Counted from the first letter of the stretch, positions 17,456 to 28,414 are shown. The stretch is DNA of 57,205 bases from Burkholderiales bacterium (GCA_014860355.1 JACZJV010000126.1:1-57205), one strand, 5' to 3'. Made by a program: numbers and translations. The notes: generated from the sequence alone by a model not told the origin.

Positions 17456-18229
17456 CTACCTTGCGGTCCAGCCCAGATCCATGGTCAGCGCGGCGCCGGT
17501 GATCACGCCCGCGCTCTCGCTGCACAGATAGGCGGCGAAGTCGGCGACCTCGGCCGGTTCGATCAGGCGCTTGACCGCAGCCGGCTCGAGCATGATTTTC
17601 TCTATGACTTCCGCGGGCGGGATGCCGCGGGTGCGCGCCTGGTCGGCGATCTGCGCATCCACCAGCGGCGTGCGCACGTAGGCCGGGCAGATGGCGTTGG
17701 CGGTGATGCCGAAGGCGCCGCCTTCGAGCGCCGCGGTCTTGGTCAGGCCCACCAGCCCGTGTTTGGCGCTTATGTAGGAACTCTTGTTTGGCGAGGCGAT
17801 CAGGCCGTGGATGGAGGAGATGTTGATGATGCGGCCCCAGCGTTGCGAGCGCATCGCGGGCCAGACGTATTTGGTCAGCAGAAACGGGGCGGTCAGCATC
17901 ACTGCCTGCATCCTGTCCCACACGTCCTCGGGAAAAGCCTCGATGGTTTCGACGTGCTGGAAGCCGGCGTTGTTGACCAGGATGTGCACCGTGCCGTAGG
18001 CGGTGAGCGCCTGGTCGACGAGCGCGCGGCAATCGGCGCGCCTGCCCATGTCGGCTTGCACGAAGGTAGCGCCGAGCCGCGCCGCCGCGCTTTTGCCCGC
18101 ATCCGCGTTGATGTCGGATACCACCACCTTGGCGCCGTCGGCCGCGAAGCGCTCGGCAATCGCCAGGCCGAGGCCGCTCGCCGCGCCGGTGACCACGGCG
18201 ATCTTGCCCTTGAACGGTAATTGGGCCAT
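17456..18229 (-). CDS. bdhA: D-3-hydroxybutyrate dehydrogenase
   Basis: This is a 257-residue short-chain dehydrogenase that oxidises D-3-hydroxybutyrate to acetoacetate with NAD, for use of storage polymer or external hydroxybutyrate. The NAD site is [10 protein letters not shown], with NNAG in [15 protein letters not shown]. The catalytic Ser and YxxxK lie in [35 protein letters not shown] and the end MDLGWTAR are characteristic of this enzyme rather than other SDRs. I chose the ATG at 18229, which gives [15 protein letters not shown]; the longer frame is antisense-like sequence across the GST gene. Acetoacetyl-CoA synthetase at 31178 supplies the next step. Confidence 0.9.
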   Translation of the reverse strand: MAQLPFKGKIAVVTGAASGLGLAIAERFAADGAKVVVSDINADAGKSAAARLGATFVQADMGRRADCRALVDQALTAYGTVHILVNNAGFQHVETIEAFPEDVWDRMQAVMLTAPFLLTKYVWPAMRSQRWGRIINISSIHGLIASPNKSSYISAKHGLVGLTKTAALEGGAFGITANAICPAYVRTPLVDAQIADQARTRGIPPAEVIEKIMLEPAAVKRLIEPAEVADFAAYLCSESAGVITGAALTMDLGWTAR

Positions 18230-18234
18230 GGCTG

Positions 18235-18855
18235 TCAGTTCAGCGGCAGCAGCACGCTTTTCACGAACGCTTCGCGCTCGGACAGGCGCTTGAACCAGGC
18301 TTCCACGTTCGGCCGCGACGGCCGTTGCATTTCTATGCCGAACCAGCGCCAGCTGATGGTGCCCAGCGGAATATCGCCTATGGTGAGCTGCTTGCCCGCA
18401 ATGTAGTCGCGGCCCTCGAGCGCGGCGTCGAGGATTTTCAGGATCTCCGCAGCCTTCTGGCGCGAAGCCTCGATAAGTTCCGGATTGCGCTTTTCCGGCG
18501 GCGTGCGCACCAGACCCCAGAACACCTCGCGCATCGGCGGCCAGTACACGGTCGCGCACCAGTCCATCCATTTGTCCGATTGCGCCCGTGCCGCCGGATC
18601 TTCGGCCCACAGCGTGCCCTTGCCATATTTCGCGCCGAGGTAGCGCACGACGGCGTTCGACTCCCATATCACCGTGCCTTCATCCTCGAGCACCGGCACC
18701 AGGCCGTTAGGGTTCATCTTGCGGAACTCCGGCGTGTTGACTACGCCGTACTGCATGCCCGCGTCGATGCGTTCGTAGGGCAGCTTCAGTTCCTCCAGGC
18801 ACCAGATCGCTTTTTGCACATTGACCGAATTATTGCGCCCCCAAAGTTTCAACAT
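18235..18855 (-). CDS. Glutathione S-transferase family protein
   Basis: This is a 206-residue cytosolic GST. The thioredoxin-like N-terminal domain is [20 protein letters not shown], with the cis-Pro region [20 protein letters not shown] including the Glu-Ser pair that binds the glutathione gamma-glutamyl group. The all-helical C-terminal domain starts near residue 85. The Ser/Asn near residue 9-10 is the likely catalytic position. It is five bases upstream of bdhA and likely cotranscribed. The adjacent gamma-glutamyltransferase gene on the same strand also concerns glutathione. The substrate is unknown. Confidence 0.88.
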   Translation of the reverse strand: MLKLWGRNNSVNVQKAIWCLEELKLPYERIDAGMQYGVVNTPEFRKMNPNGLVPVLEDEGTVIWESNAVVRYLGAKYGKGTLWAEDPAARAQSDKWMDWCATVYWPPMREVFWGLVRTPPEKRNPELIEASRQKAAEILKILDAALEGRDYIAGKQLTIGDIPLGTISWRWFGIEMQRPSRPNVEAWFKRLSEREAFVKSVLLPLN

Positions 18856-18989
18856 ATTTGCTCCTCGTCAGTGCCAGATCGGTTTTTCGGCAGGGGTGAA
18901 ACCCAGTCCACGCGAACAAAGGGGGGCGCCCCCTCTGCATATCCCCCCGCGGACCCGTGCTTGCCGGTTTCTGAAATCGGTTTTTCCGT

Positions 18990-20579
18990 TCAAAATCCCA
19001 CTGCTTGCCCGTCGCGGCGCGGGTCGGAGGCGCCCAGATAACCGTCTTCGAGCTTGTAGATCAGCTGCGCGCTGCCGAAATCCAGGTAGCCCTGCGTCAG
19101 TTCCTCGAGCTGGTGGCCGCGGCGCTCCAGTTCGGCCAGCGTATCGCTGGAAAATCCCGGCTCGACGTTGACGCGCATCCCTTCGACCACGCGATAGCGC
19201 GGGCCGTCGGCGCAGGTCTGCGGGTTCTGCCCGTAGTCGGCGAGCCGAACCATGACCTGGGCGTGGCCCTGCGGCTGCATGCTGCCGCCCATCACGCCGA
19301 AGCTCATCACCGGCTGCCCGTCCTTGGTGACGAATCCGGGGATGATGGTCTGGAACGGGCGCTTGGCCGGCCCCACCTGGTTCGCATGCCCCGCCTGCAG
19401 ACTGAAGGAGTGGGCGCGATTCTGCAGACTCACGCCGGTGCCGGGCACCACCACGCCGGAGCCGAAGCCCATGTAATTGGACTGGATGAAGGACACCATC
19501 ATGCCGCTCGCATCGGCGGCGGTGAGATAGACCGTGCCGCCCTTGCCCGGCGTGCCGTGGCTGAAATTGCGCGCGCGTTTGGGGTCGATCAGCTTTGCGC
19601 GCCCGGCGAGGTACGCCGGGTCGAGCAGTTCGGCGTTGCGCACCGTCATGGTCCTGGGATCGGACACGTGGCGGTAGACGTCGGCGAAGGCGACCTTCAT
19701 CGCCTCTATCTGCAGGTGCAGGCTGTCGGCCGAATCCACGGGGTGGCTCGCCACATCGAAATGCTGCAGGATGCCCAGCGCCATCAGCGCGGCGATGCCC
19801 TGGCCGTTGGGCGGAATCTCGTGCAGGGCGTAACCGCGGTAATTCTGCGCCAGCGGCTCTACCCAGTCGGACAGATGCGCGGCGAAATCGGCTGCGATCA
19901 TCAGTGCGCCGTGGCGTTTCGCGTGCGCGGCGATCTTGCGCACGATCTCGCCACGGTAAAAAGCTTCGCCATGGGATTCGGCAATCAGTTCGAGCGTCTT
20001 CGCCTGGTCGGGGAAGCTGAATTTTTCCCCCGGCAGCGGTGCGCGGCCGCCGGGCATGAAAGCTTCCGCGAAGCCGGGCTGCATCCGCAGTTCCGGCAAC
20101 TGATTGGCCCATTGCCTGGCGATGGTGGGCGACACCAGGTAGCCGTCGCGGGCATAGCCGATGGCCGGCTCGAACAGGTCGGCGAAAGGCAGCTTGCCGA
20201 ATCGTCCCGACAGCGTCGACCAGGCATCGACGCAGCCCGGCACGCTCACCGTGTTCCATCCGCGCACGGGCATGGTCTTGTGGTCTTTGAAGAATTCCGG
20301 CGTCCAGGCGGCGGGTGAACGGCCCGAGGCGTTGAAGCCGTGCAGCTTTTCACCGTCCCAGATGATGGCGAAAGCGTCGCTGCCTATGCCATTGGAAACC
20401 GGCTCGAGCACCGTCAGCGCAATGGCGGTCGCCAGCGCCGCATCCACGGCGTTGCCTCCCCGTCGCAGCATGTGCAGGCCCGCCTGCGCAGCGAGCGGCT
20501 GTGACGTCGCCACGATATTGCGGGCGAGGACGGGTTTGCGGTAGGAGGTATAGGGAAACTGCCAATCGAAGGCCGACAT
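18990..20579 (-). CDS. ggt: Gamma-glutamyltransferase family protein
   Basis: This is a 529-residue Ntn-hydrolase precursor that should self-cleave into two chains and move or hydrolyse gamma-glutamyl groups. The large-chain start has NIVATSQPLAAQAGLHMLRR and GGNAVDAALATAIALTVLEP. The new N-terminus after cleavage is probably the Thr in KGGTVYLTAADASG. The small chain has the NRAHSFSLQ and FGVMGGSMQPQGHAQVMV regions typical of the family. I see no signal peptide, so this is probably a cytoplasmic paralogue rather than the periplasmic enzyme. The 134 bp between it and the GST gene hold no recognised signal. Confidence 0.85.
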   Translation of the reverse strand: MSAFDWQFPYTSYRKPVLARNIVATSQPLAAQAGLHMLRRGGNAVDAALATAIALTVLEPVSNGIGSDAFAIIWDGEKLHGFNASGRSPAAWTPEFFKDHKTMPVRGWNTVSVPGCVDAWSTLSGRFGKLPFADLFEPAIGYARDGYLVSPTIARQWANQLPELRMQPGFAEAFMPGGRAPLPGEKFSFPDQAKTLELIAESHGEAFYRGEIVRKIAAHAKRHGALMIAADFAAHLSDWVEPLAQNYRGYALHEIPPNGQGIAALMALGILQHFDVASHPVDSADSLHLQIEAMKVAFADVYRHVSDPRTMTVRNAELLDPAYLAGRAKLIDPKRARNFSHGTPGKGGTVYLTAADASGMMVSFIQSNYMGFGSGVVVPGTGVSLQNRAHSFSLQAGHANQVGPAKRPFQTIIPGFVTKDGQPVMSFGVMGGSMQPQGHAQVMVRLADYGQNPQTCADGPRYRVVEGMRVNVEPGFSSDTLAELERRGHQLEELTQGYLDFGSAQLIYKLEDGYLGASDPRRDGQAVGF

Positions 20580-20831
20580 GCAAATAATCCTGTCTGGAAG
20601 CTGGCGAAACAGCGCGGATTGCGCTGCTACGCCGCGTCACCGGCGTGGCGCGGACGAGGCTGCATTCTAGCAGCTTGGTTCAGGGCCAGGGCGCGGCGCA
20701 GGCGCGTTTCGCGGCTGCAGCGCCCCGGCAGCGCAGGACCCGCTGCCCGAACTCGCAAAAATCCAGCCCAGGGCCATGGCCGCGAGCCGGGGTCGCGTTC
20801 GGGCGGAAGTAATAGCGAGATCGGACGCCGC

Positions 20832-21314
20832 CTAAGCTTCCAGGATGCCAAGCAAGGATTCGTCGATCAGGCGTATGGTGGGGTACAGCACTTTGTCTTC
20901 TATCTTTTCATGGTATTTGAGGCGCCTCGCCAGGCTCGCGATCGCGCCGTTCTTCTCTTCGTTCGCGCGCTGCAACAGCGCTTCGGTCGCTGCACTCAAG
21001 CCCCGATGGTGGTCGCGCGAGGCATCGTGGAATTCGCCTAGCTGCGCAAGCATGGCGTTCCTGACCCCGGTATCGAGTCGCGCACGACCGGCCATCACAT
21101 CGTGCAGCATTCCGAAGGCACGGAAAGCGCTGTCCTCTTCCTGTCTGAAATGCGGCATGCACATTTCCATCAGTTCCCTCACGGCCACTCCCAGCGCACC
21201 GGGCTCCCTGGCTGCTCGCGCGAATCCGGCGCGTAATTCATCGTGCGCATGCGTTAATTTCTCGGGAATGCCGAGTTTTTCGTCTGCCAGGTAAGGCAAC
21301 AACGTCCTGTCCAT
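20832..21314 (-). CDS. Hemerythrin HHE domain protein
   Basis: This is a 160-residue four-helix hemerythrin-like protein that would bind a non-haem di-iron centre. Likely ligands are His in LTHAHDELRAGFA, His and Glu in MCMPHFRQEEDSAF, His in FHDASRDHHRGLS, and His-Glu in RLKYHEKIEDKVLYPT. The frame can be extended to two TTG codons, but the ATG at 21314 has GGAGG 8 bp upstream. It follows the bacteriohemerythrin gene by 56 bp on the same strand. Possible roles are oxygen, NO or iron sensing or storage; the sequence does not decide between these. Confidence 0.85.
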   Translation of the reverse strand: MDRTLLPYLADEKLGIPEKLTHAHDELRAGFARAAREPGALGVAVRELMEMCMPHFRQEEDSAFRAFGMLHDVMAGRARLDTGVRNAMLAQLGEFHDASRDHHRGLSAATEALLQRANEEKNGAIASLARRLKYHEKIEDKVLYPTIRLIDESLLGILEA

Positions 21315-21370
21315 CAACAAACCCTCCTTTCAAAGGCAGATCCCGGCCGCAAACTCCCGCTTCAATCGGC

Positions 21371-21826
21371 TCAGCAGACCACTTTGCCAAGCTTGGTGCC
21401 GGAGGTACCTGCTACGGCGGACGATTGCCCGTCGTACAGTTCGAGCGCGTACTGCGCTAGCCATTTGTCACCGGTCACGATATGGCCGAGCAGGCAGCCG
21501 CGCATTTGTCGCGCCAACTCGCCTCTAGCGCTTTCATGCCCCGTTTGGCACTCAAGTCGCTCGAGGCGCTCGATTTCGCGCAATGTGTTTCGATGTTCGG
21601 CAGCATGCGACTCTGCGTCCGGATAGGGAAGCAATTGCATCAGGCACTCTTCGACGCGAAAGTGGAATTCCACGAATGTCCTGGCGCGGGATATGAGACC
21701 TGGCACATAGTTCCGCCCCGAGCGGTTCTCCCCGGCCTGTTCGAACAAGTTGACGAATTCGACGATGGCGCGATGCTGTTCGTCGATGTTGCGTATGCCT
21801 GTTTCATACTCGGCTTTCCATAGCAT
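21371..21826 (-). CDS. Bacteriohemerythrin
   Basis: This is a 151-residue bacteriohemerythrin, an oxygen-binding di-iron protein. The start MLWKAEYETGIRNIDEQHRA gives the first ligands (DEQH). Next come HFRVEECL (His, Glu), AAEHRNTL (His) and the last ligand pair in GHIVTGDKWLAQY (His and Asp). All are in the canonical order and spacing. I chose the ATG at 21826, since the longer frame adds 24 residues before the invariant W-x-x-x-Y/F-x-T/V-G-I start. A second hemerythrin-fold gene is directly downstream. Confidence 0.9.
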   Translation of the reverse strand: MLWKAEYETGIRNIDEQHRAIVEFVNLFEQAGENRSGRNYVPGLISRARTFVEFHFRVEECLMQLLPYPDAESHAAEHRNTLREIERLERLECQTGHESARGELARQMRGCLLGHIVTGDKWLAQYALELYDGQSSAVAGTSGTKLGKVVC

Positions 21827-22365
21827 GCTCGGCGTTCCAATCCATATTGAGAAGTCGGCCCCGCCTGAGCAGGCCCGGTCATTGCAGCGGGATCTCATTT
21901 AGAGTCGCGCCCAAAATCGAAAGTTCCGGCCATGCTGCTTACGCGCGTACAGATTGTCGAAGTCATCTGCGCGGCGCGGCTGCCGCTAGCCTGGATCGAA
22001 CTACGGATTCCAGTCGTTGGCGCGCTTCCTTGCGCGTCGCCTGGCGCTATCGTAGGCGTCCTACCAGCGCAACTGAGCAATCCCCGTGCCATAGGGCGTT
22101 TGTCCCTGTTTTCAGGTGCTTGCGCGATAGGCTATGCCATGGATCGGGTTCCGGCCAGCCAATTTGTCGCCTTGCCCCGACAGTTCGTCCCGCGCTCGAA
22201 GACATGAGGAGCATTAACAGGGGCTTGCATTGTCGCTGGTCGACGACGGCGTTTTCCGGGTGCAGCGGAAGACGGTCACCGCTTCCGCGCAAAGCGCGGC
22301 AGCATCGTCAGTTTCCCGGCCCGCCGTATGGCGCTGAACGCGTACGGCATGGTGATTTCGTTTGC
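21827..22365. other. 539-bp interval without a convincing gene
   Basis: This lies between the bacteriohemerythrin start and the metY stop. A 91-codon plus-strand frame (21932-22207) is open, but it has no ribosome binding site and no recognisable domain. I see no hairpin with a T-tract, no FNR-like inverted repeat, no tRNA and no match to the composite element. The promoter of the hemerythrin genes must lie here. The rest could be a decayed gene. Confidence 0.5.
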
Positions 22366-23673
<1,308 letters not shown>

Positions 23674-23796
23674 TCAGGAACACTGCCGTTCGCAGGTGGC
23701 AGGACGAAGCATCTGCGTTTTTACGACTTAGGAAAGGCAGATTCCTCGCCGCGTCCGGAATGACAGGATCGGAATCATGATCCTTGCCTTTGCGCT

Positions 23797-24270
23797 CTAG
23801 TAAGACAACCATCGCGGCCGCTTCGCCGAGATTACCTTGGTGTTCACCCCCGCCCAGTTCAAGCCGCCGAACAGACGCGCGTGCTCGATTTTCACGCAAC
23901 GGTTGAGTACTGCGTCCAGCCCCGCGGCTAGCGCTTTGCGCGCCGCAGCTTCGTTGCTGACGCCCAGCTGCTGCCACAGTACCCTGGCGCCGATGGCGAT
24001 GGCGTCCTCGGCGATCGGCAGTATCTCTTCGGTCTTGCGAAAGCAGTCGACGATGTCCACTTTTACCGGGATGTCGCGCAGGCTCGCATAGCATTTCTGT
24101 CCCAGCACTTCCTTGTACGCGGGATTGACCGGAATGATGGTGTAGCCGTGCTCCATCATGTACTTTGCGGCGAAATAGCTGGGGCGGTACCAGTTGGCCG
24201 ACAGCCCGACCACGGCAATGACGCGGTTCTCGTGCAGGATGCGGCGCAGGGTGGGGATGTCGTTGTGCAT
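23797..24270 (-). CDS. CoA-binding domain protein (YccU-like)
   Basis: This is a 157-residue single-domain protein with a Rossmann CoA-binding fold: IAVVGLSANWYRPSYFAAKY for the first strand and loop, then HGYTIIPVNPAYKEVLGQK and VDIVDCFRKTEEILPIAEDA. The C-terminal half has the family segment VLWQQLGVSNEAAARKALAA, a degenerate NRCVKIEHARL. The role in the cell is not established. I chose the ATG at 24270; the much longer frame upstream is antisense to the ThDP enzyme gene. It is divergent from that gene with 84 bp between them. Confidence 0.88.
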   Translation of the reverse strand: MHNDIPTLRRILHENRVIAVVGLSANWYRPSYFAAKYMMEHGYTIIPVNPAYKEVLGQKCYASLRDIPVKVDIVDCFRKTEEILPIAEDAIAIGARVLWQQLGVSNEAAARKALAAGLDAVLNRCVKIEHARLFGGLNWAGVNTKVISAKRPRWLSY

Positions 24271-24354
24271 GAGCGGCGGAGGACGAGTGCGGGAAGTGGC
24301 CAAATTGTAGCGTAAAATCGGGGCGTCCTTTTTTCTCTTCGTGCCATCCACGCC

Positions 24355-26049
24355 ATGAAATCCGAACCGAAATCCCGCACCGGCGGACAGCTGCTGGTGG
24401 ACGCGCTCAAGGTGCACGGCGTCGATACCGCGTTCTGCGTGCCGGGTGAGAGTTATCTCGCCGTGCTCGATGCGCTCTACGACGCGCGCGAGGCGATCAA
24501 GCTCATCGTCTGCCGCCAGGAAGGCGGCGCCGCCAACATGGCCGAGGCCTACGGCAAGCTCACCGGCAAGCCCGGCATTTGCATGGTGACGCGCGGCCCC
24601 GGCGCGAGCAATGCGGCCGTCGGCGTGCACACTGCGTTCCAGGACTCCACGCCGATGATCCTGCTGATCGGGCAGGTGGGCAGCGACTTCGTCGAGCGTG
24701 AAGCATTCCAGGAAGTGGACTTTCGCCGCATGTACGGGCAGATGGCCAAATGGGTTGCCAGCATCGACCGCGTCGAGCGCGTACCCGAGTACCTGAGCCA
24801 CGCGTTTCACTGCGCCATGTCCGGGCGCAAGGGCCCGGTGGTGCTGGCCCTGCCCGAAGACATGCTCACCCAGAGCGCCATCGTCGCGGACACCGGTCCC
24901 TATCAGGAGGTGGTGGCCCACCCCGGCGCCGGCGATATCGCCAGGCTGCGCGCGATGCTGTCGGCGGCGCAGCGTCCGCTGGTGATACTCGGCGGCAGCG
25001 GCTGGAGCGCCGGGGCCTGTGCCGACATGCGCGGGTTCATAGAGGCGAACGGCCTGGCCGCGGGCTGCGCGTTCCGCTTCCAGGATCTGTTCGACAACTC
25101 CCATTCGAATTACGCCGGCGACATCGGCATCGGCATCAATCCGAAACTGGCGCAGCGGGTGAAGGACGCCGACCTGTTGCTGGTCATCGGCGCGCGCATG
25201 GGCGAGATGACCACCAGCGCCTACACCCTGTTGACGGTGCCGCGGCCGGCGCAAAAACTCGTCCACGTGCACGCCGGCGCGGAAGAGCTGGGACGGGTGT
25301 ACCAGGGCGAGTTGCTGATCAACTCGGGCATGCCGCAGATCGCCGCCGCGCTCGCCGCGATGGCGCCGGTGGAGGCCGGCGCCTGGCGCGCGTGGACGCA
25401 GGCAGCGCATGCGGACTATCTCGAGTGGACCGGTGCGCGCACCATGCCGGGCAAGCTGCAGCTCTGGGATACCGTGGACTTTCTCAGGCGGCGGCTGCCC
25501 GCCGACGCCATCCTCGCCAACGGCGCGGGCAATTTCTCGGGCTGGCTGCATCGCTTCTACCGCCACCGGGGCTTTCGCACCCAGCTCGCGCCCACCAGCG
25601 GCGCCATGGGCTACGGCGTGCCCGCCGCGATCGCGGCCAAGATCGTGCATCCTGAACGCACCGTGGTGTCCTGGAACGGCGACGGGTGCTTCCTCATGTG
25701 CGGGCAGGAACTCGCGACCGCGGCGCAGTACGGCGCCTACGTGATTTTCATCGTGGTCAACAACGGCATGTACGGCACCATACGCATGCACCAGGAGCGC
25801 GAATATCCGGCGCGGGTGCACGGAACGGCACTCGCCAACCCCGACTTCGTCCTGCTCGCGCGCGCCTACGGCGCGCACGGCGAGCTGGTGGAAGAGACCT
25901 CTCAGTTCGCCGCCGCCTTCGAACGCGCCCTGGCCGCGGCCGGGGCCGGCGCAAAAGCGGCGCTGATCGAGTTGCGCATCGATCCGCAGGCAATCACGCC
26001 CAATACCACGCTGGATGCGCTGCGCGAGCAGGCGCTGAAGCGGCGCTGA
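24355..26049 (+). CDS. Thiamine-diphosphate-dependent enzyme, acetolactate synthase large-subunit-like
   Basis: This is a 564-residue three-domain ThDP enzyme. The N-terminal domain has the catalytic Glu in IVCRQEGGAANMAEAYGKLT and the loop VTRGPGASNAAVGVHTAF. The middle domain starts near residue 190 (LVILGGSGWSAG). The C-terminal domain has GAMGYGVPAAIAAK and the ThDP/Mg site SWNGDGCFLMCGQELATA followed by VVNNGMYGTIRMHQ. No regulatory subunit (IlvN) is adjacent and the protein lacks the usual IlvB ending, so it may not be the biosynthetic acetolactate synthase. Related decarboxylases are possible. The next gene encodes a thiamine-binding-type protein. Confidence 0.85.
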   Translation: MKSEPKSRTGGQLLVDALKVHGVDTAFCVPGESYLAVLDALYDAREAIKLIVCRQEGGAANMAEAYGKLTGKPGICMVTRGPGASNAAVGVHTAFQDSTPMILLIGQVGSDFVEREAFQEVDFRRMYGQMAKWVASIDRVERVPEYLSHAFHCAMSGRKGPVVLALPEDMLTQSAIVADTGPYQEVVAHPGAGDIARLRAMLSAAQRPLVILGGSGWSAGACADMRGFIEANGLAAGCAFRFQDLFDNSHSNYAGDIGIGINPKLAQRVKDADLLLVIGARMGEMTTSAYTLLTVPRPAQKLVHVHAGAEELGRVYQGELLINSGMPQIAAALAAMAPVEAGAWRAWTQAAHADYLEWTGARTMPGKLQLWDTVDFLRRRLPADAILANGAGNFSGWLHRFYRHRGFRTQLAPTSGAMGYGVPAAIAAKIVHPERTVVSWNGDGCFLMCGQELATAAQYGAYVIFIVVNNGMYGTIRMHQEREYPARVHGTALANPDFVLLARAYGAHGELVEETSQFAAAFERALAAAGAGAKAALIELRIDPQAITPNTTLDALREQALKRR

Positions 26050-26079
26050 GCGCGGGCGCAGCCGCGCCGCTTCCCCGGC

Positions 26080-26388
26080 TCAGGTCGACAGCTTCCTGCC
26101 CAGCGTGCTTTCTATCGCGCCGATTTTGCTCTTCAGCCGCCCGCTTTTGCCGGCGCGATAATCGATCTTTATCGAGGTTGAAATCCGGTTGCAGTCCTGG
26201 CTCATGGTTTTGTAGCAGGCGGCGACCAGCGCCATCACCTCGTCCCACTCGCCTTCGACGATGGTTCCCATCGGCGTCAGCTGATACGGCAGTCCGCTCC
26301 TGTCGATGATGTCGAGCGAGCGCGCCACGTACCGGCTGAGGCTTTCGCCCTTGTCCAGGGGCGACATGGAAAATTCAAGCAGCACCAT
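26080..26388 (-). CDS. MTH1187/YkoF-type thiamine-binding protein
   Basis: This is a 102-residue protein of the small ferredoxin-like MTH1187 family, members of which bind thiamine-related ligands. Diagnostic segments are MVLLEFSMSPLDKGESLSRY, the IDRSGLPYQLTPMGTIVEGE strand pair, and WDEVMALVAACY. I chose the ATG at 26388 because GAGGAG lies 7 bp upstream; five more residues are possible. It converges on the ThDP enzyme gene with a 30-bp gap, a suggestive but not decisive link to thiamine. Confidence 0.85.
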   Translation of the reverse strand: MVLLEFSMSPLDKGESLSRYVARSLDIIDRSGLPYQLTPMGTIVEGEWDEVMALVAACYKTMSQDCNRISTSIKIDYRAGKSGRLKSKIGAIESTLGRKLST

Positions 26389-26536
26389 ATGCGGTCTCCT
26401 CAATCAAACGGACCTATTCGAACTGGGCCTATTCGAACCATACACCGTTTGACGGGTCGCATATAATCGACGGAGCCGCAAGGCCTAGTGCCGGGTCGCC
26501 GCGTAGGCCGAACCGAAAAACCGGGAGACTGAAGCT

Positions 26537-26920
26537 ATGATGCGCGAAATCCGAGGTGTCGCCCAGGACGGATCCGGGGTGCAGCGACGCTGGTTTCACG
26601 ATGATTATTTCGATCTGTTTGTCTGGCACACCGATCAGGGCGAGACCACTTCGTTTCAGCTTTGTTACGGCGCCGACGCGCAAGAGCGGGCGCTGGAATG
26701 GCGCAAAGACCAGGGCTGGTTCCTCGACGGAAAATCGAGCGCCGAGGCGGCAGAACCGATTGCCTCGCGATTCGAAATCGCCTCGGGGGAATTGCCGGAT
26801 TCCATACGCAAGGCGGTAGCGGCAAGACTGCGGGAGTATGCCGAGCAGGCGAGCGTCACCGCTCGCCGTTCCAAAGTCCGGCGGGCAGCGTGGCAGAAGG
26901 ACATGCCGGGGTCGGGTTGA
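26537..26920 (+). CDS. Conserved hypothetical protein
   Basis: This is a 127-residue cytoplasmic protein of unknown function. The N-terminal half is rich in aromatic and acidic residues (RRWFHDDYFDLFVWHTDQGE, then FQLCYGADAQERALEW) and looks like a small beta-rich domain. The C-terminal half is helical and basic (SIRKAVAARLREYAEQASVT). The start is a double ATG, with GGGAG 8 bp upstream of the first. It is alone on the plus strand and converges on gltL. I do not recognise a named family. Confidence 0.7.
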   Translation: MMREIRGVAQDGSGVQRRWFHDDYFDLFVWHTDQGETTSFQLCYGADAQERALEWRKDQGWFLDGKSSAEAAEPIASRFEIASGELPDSIRKAVAARLREYAEQASVTARRSKVRRAAWQKDMPGSG

Positions 26921-26938
26921 CCTTGTACACTACTGGCG

Positions 26939-26974
26939 GGCGCGCGGCGAAATCAGCAAGGGCGAGCGCGCGCC
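26939..26974. terminator. GC hairpin between convergent genes
   Basis: An 8-bp perfect GC-only stem (GGCGCGCG at 26939-26946 with CGCGCGCC at 26967-26974) lies between the hypothetical gene and the gltL stop. There is no T-tract on either side, so any termination role is uncertain. Confidence 0.3.
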
Positions 26975-26975
26975 T

Positions 26976-27704
26976 CTAGTGGTGCAGGATCTTGGACAGG
27001 AACAGCTGCGCCCGTTCCGAGCGCGGCTTGCCGAAAAAATCCTCCTTGGTGGCGTCTTCGACGATGTTGCCCTCGTCCATGAAAATGACGCGGTGCGCCA
27101 CCTTGCGCGCAAAACCCATTTCGTGGGTCACGCACATCATGGTCATCCCCTCCTGGGCGAGTTCGACCATCACGTCGAGCACCTCGTTGATCATTTCCGG
27201 ATCCAGTGCCGAGGTCGGCTCGTCGAACAGCATGGCGATCGGGTCCATCGACAGCGCGCGCGCTATGGCCACGCGCTGCTGCTGGCCGCCGGAGAGCTGC
27301 CCCGGGAATTTGTCCTTTTGCGCGATCAGGCCCACGCGGTCGAGCATTTTCAGCCCGCGCTCCCTGGCTTCGTCCGGGCTGCGGCCGAGGACCTTGATCT
27401 GGCCGAGGGTCAGGTTCTCGGTGATCTTCATGTGCGGGAACAGCTCGAAATTCTGGAACACCATGCCGATCCTGGCGCGCAGCTTGGGCAGGTCGGTCTT
27501 CGGGTCGCCCACCGAAATGCCGTCGACGATGATTTCGCCCTTCTCGAACGGCTCGAGCGCGTTGACCGTCTTGATCAGGGTCGATTTCCCCGATCCGGAC
27601 GGGCCGCACACGACTACCACCTCTCCCTTGTTGACATGGGTGCTGCAGTGATTGAGCACCTGGAAACTGCCGTACCATTTGCTGACGTCTTTTATCGAGA
27701 TCAT
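26976..27704 (-). CDS. gltL: Glutamate/aspartate ABC transporter ATP-binding protein
   Basis: This is a 242-residue cytoplasmic ATPase of the polar amino acid uptake family. Walker A is [10 protein letters not shown] near residue 34, the signature is [15 protein letters not shown], and Walker B is [16 protein letters not shown], with the H-loop in [32 protein letters not shown] is the usual start. It is the last gene of the four-gene operon gltI-J-K-L, 22 bp after gltK, and drives import of the solute delivered by GltI. Confidence 0.93.
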   Translation of the reverse strand: MISIKDVSKWYGSFQVLNHCSTHVNKGEVVVVCGPSGSGKSTLIKTVNALEPFEKGEIIVDGISVGDPKTDLPKLRARIGMVFQNFELFPHMKITENLTLGQIKVLGRSPDEARERGLKMLDRVGLIAQKDKFPGQLSGGQQQRVAIARALSMDPIAMLFDEPTSALDPEMINEVLDVMVELAQEGMTMMCVTHEMGFARKVAHRVIFMDEGNIVEDATKEDFFGKPRSERAQLFLSKILHH

Positions 27705-27726
27705 GCGTACTCCTGATTCTTGGTCT

Positions 27727-28413
27727 CTAGCGGATTACCGCCACCCTCTGCTGCAGCTGCTTCACCAGCGTCGAGAGCGTGTAGGACAGGAAAAAATAGA
27801 TCAGCGCGACGAACACGTACATCTCGACCAGTCGGCCGTCGCGCTGCGCGGTCTTGACCGCGGCGCCGAGCAGGTCGGTGATCGAGAGCACGTATACGAG
27901 CGAGGTGTCCTGGAACAGCACGATGGTCTGGGTGAGCAGGATCGGAATCATGTTGCGAAACGCCTGCGGCAGGATGACCTGGGCCATGGACTGAAAGTAG
28001 GTTAGGCCGAGCGCGTACGCGGCGGAGACCTGGCCGCGGGAGACGCTCTGGATGCCTGCACGCATGATTTCGGAGTAGTACGCCGCCTCGAACATGATGA
28101 AGGTGACGAGCGCGCTCTTCTCCGGGCCGACGTGCACCGGGGAGGAGGCGCCCATCACCGACTGCAGGATCAGCGGGACGAGGAAATAGAACCAGAAGAT
28201 CACCAGCACCAGCGGAATGGAGCGGATGCCGTTCACGTAGACGGTGGCCGGCAGATTCAGCACCCTGTGGCTGGAGAGGCGCATCATCGCCAGCAGCGTG
28301 CCGAGGACGATGCCGCCCGCCATCGCCGTGAGCGTCAGCTGCACCGAGTACTGCAGGCCCTTCCACAGAAAGGGCAACGCGCGCTGGATGACAGCGAAGT
28401 CGAACGCCCCCAC
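27727..28413 (-). CDS. gltK: Glutamate/aspartate ABC transporter permease GltK
   Basis: This is a 228-residue inner-membrane permease of the HisM/GltK family. The amino-acid permease signature with the EAA loop is [20 protein letters not shown] followed by [15 protein letters not shown] chose GTG at 28413 because it follows the gltJ stop by one base, has a G-rich stretch just upstream, and gives the family start [19 protein letters not shown]. The longer frame upstream overlaps gltJ. It pairs with GltJ to form the membrane channel. Confidence 0.9.
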   Translation of the reverse strand: MGAFDFAVIQRALPFLWKGLQYSVQLTLTAMAGGIVLGTLLAMMRLSSHRVLNLPATVYVNGIRSIPLVLVIFWFYFLVPLILQSVMGASSPVHVGPEKSALVTFIMFEAAYYSEIMRAGIQSVSRGQVSAAYALGLTYFQSMAQVILPQAFRNMIPILLTQTIVLFQDTSLVYVLSITDLLGAAVKTAQRDGRLVEMYVFVALIYFFLSYTLSTLVKQLQQRVAVIR

Positions 28414-28414
28414 C

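Noticed and set aside
21932-22207. 91-codon plus-strand frame in the hemerythrin-metY interval as a gene
   Set aside because: No ribosome binding site, no recognisable domain and no supporting context.
24271-25878. N-terminal extension of the CoA-binding gene to a 693-residue protein
   Set aside because: It is antisense to the ThDP enzyme, which has full motif support. High GC gives long shadow frames.
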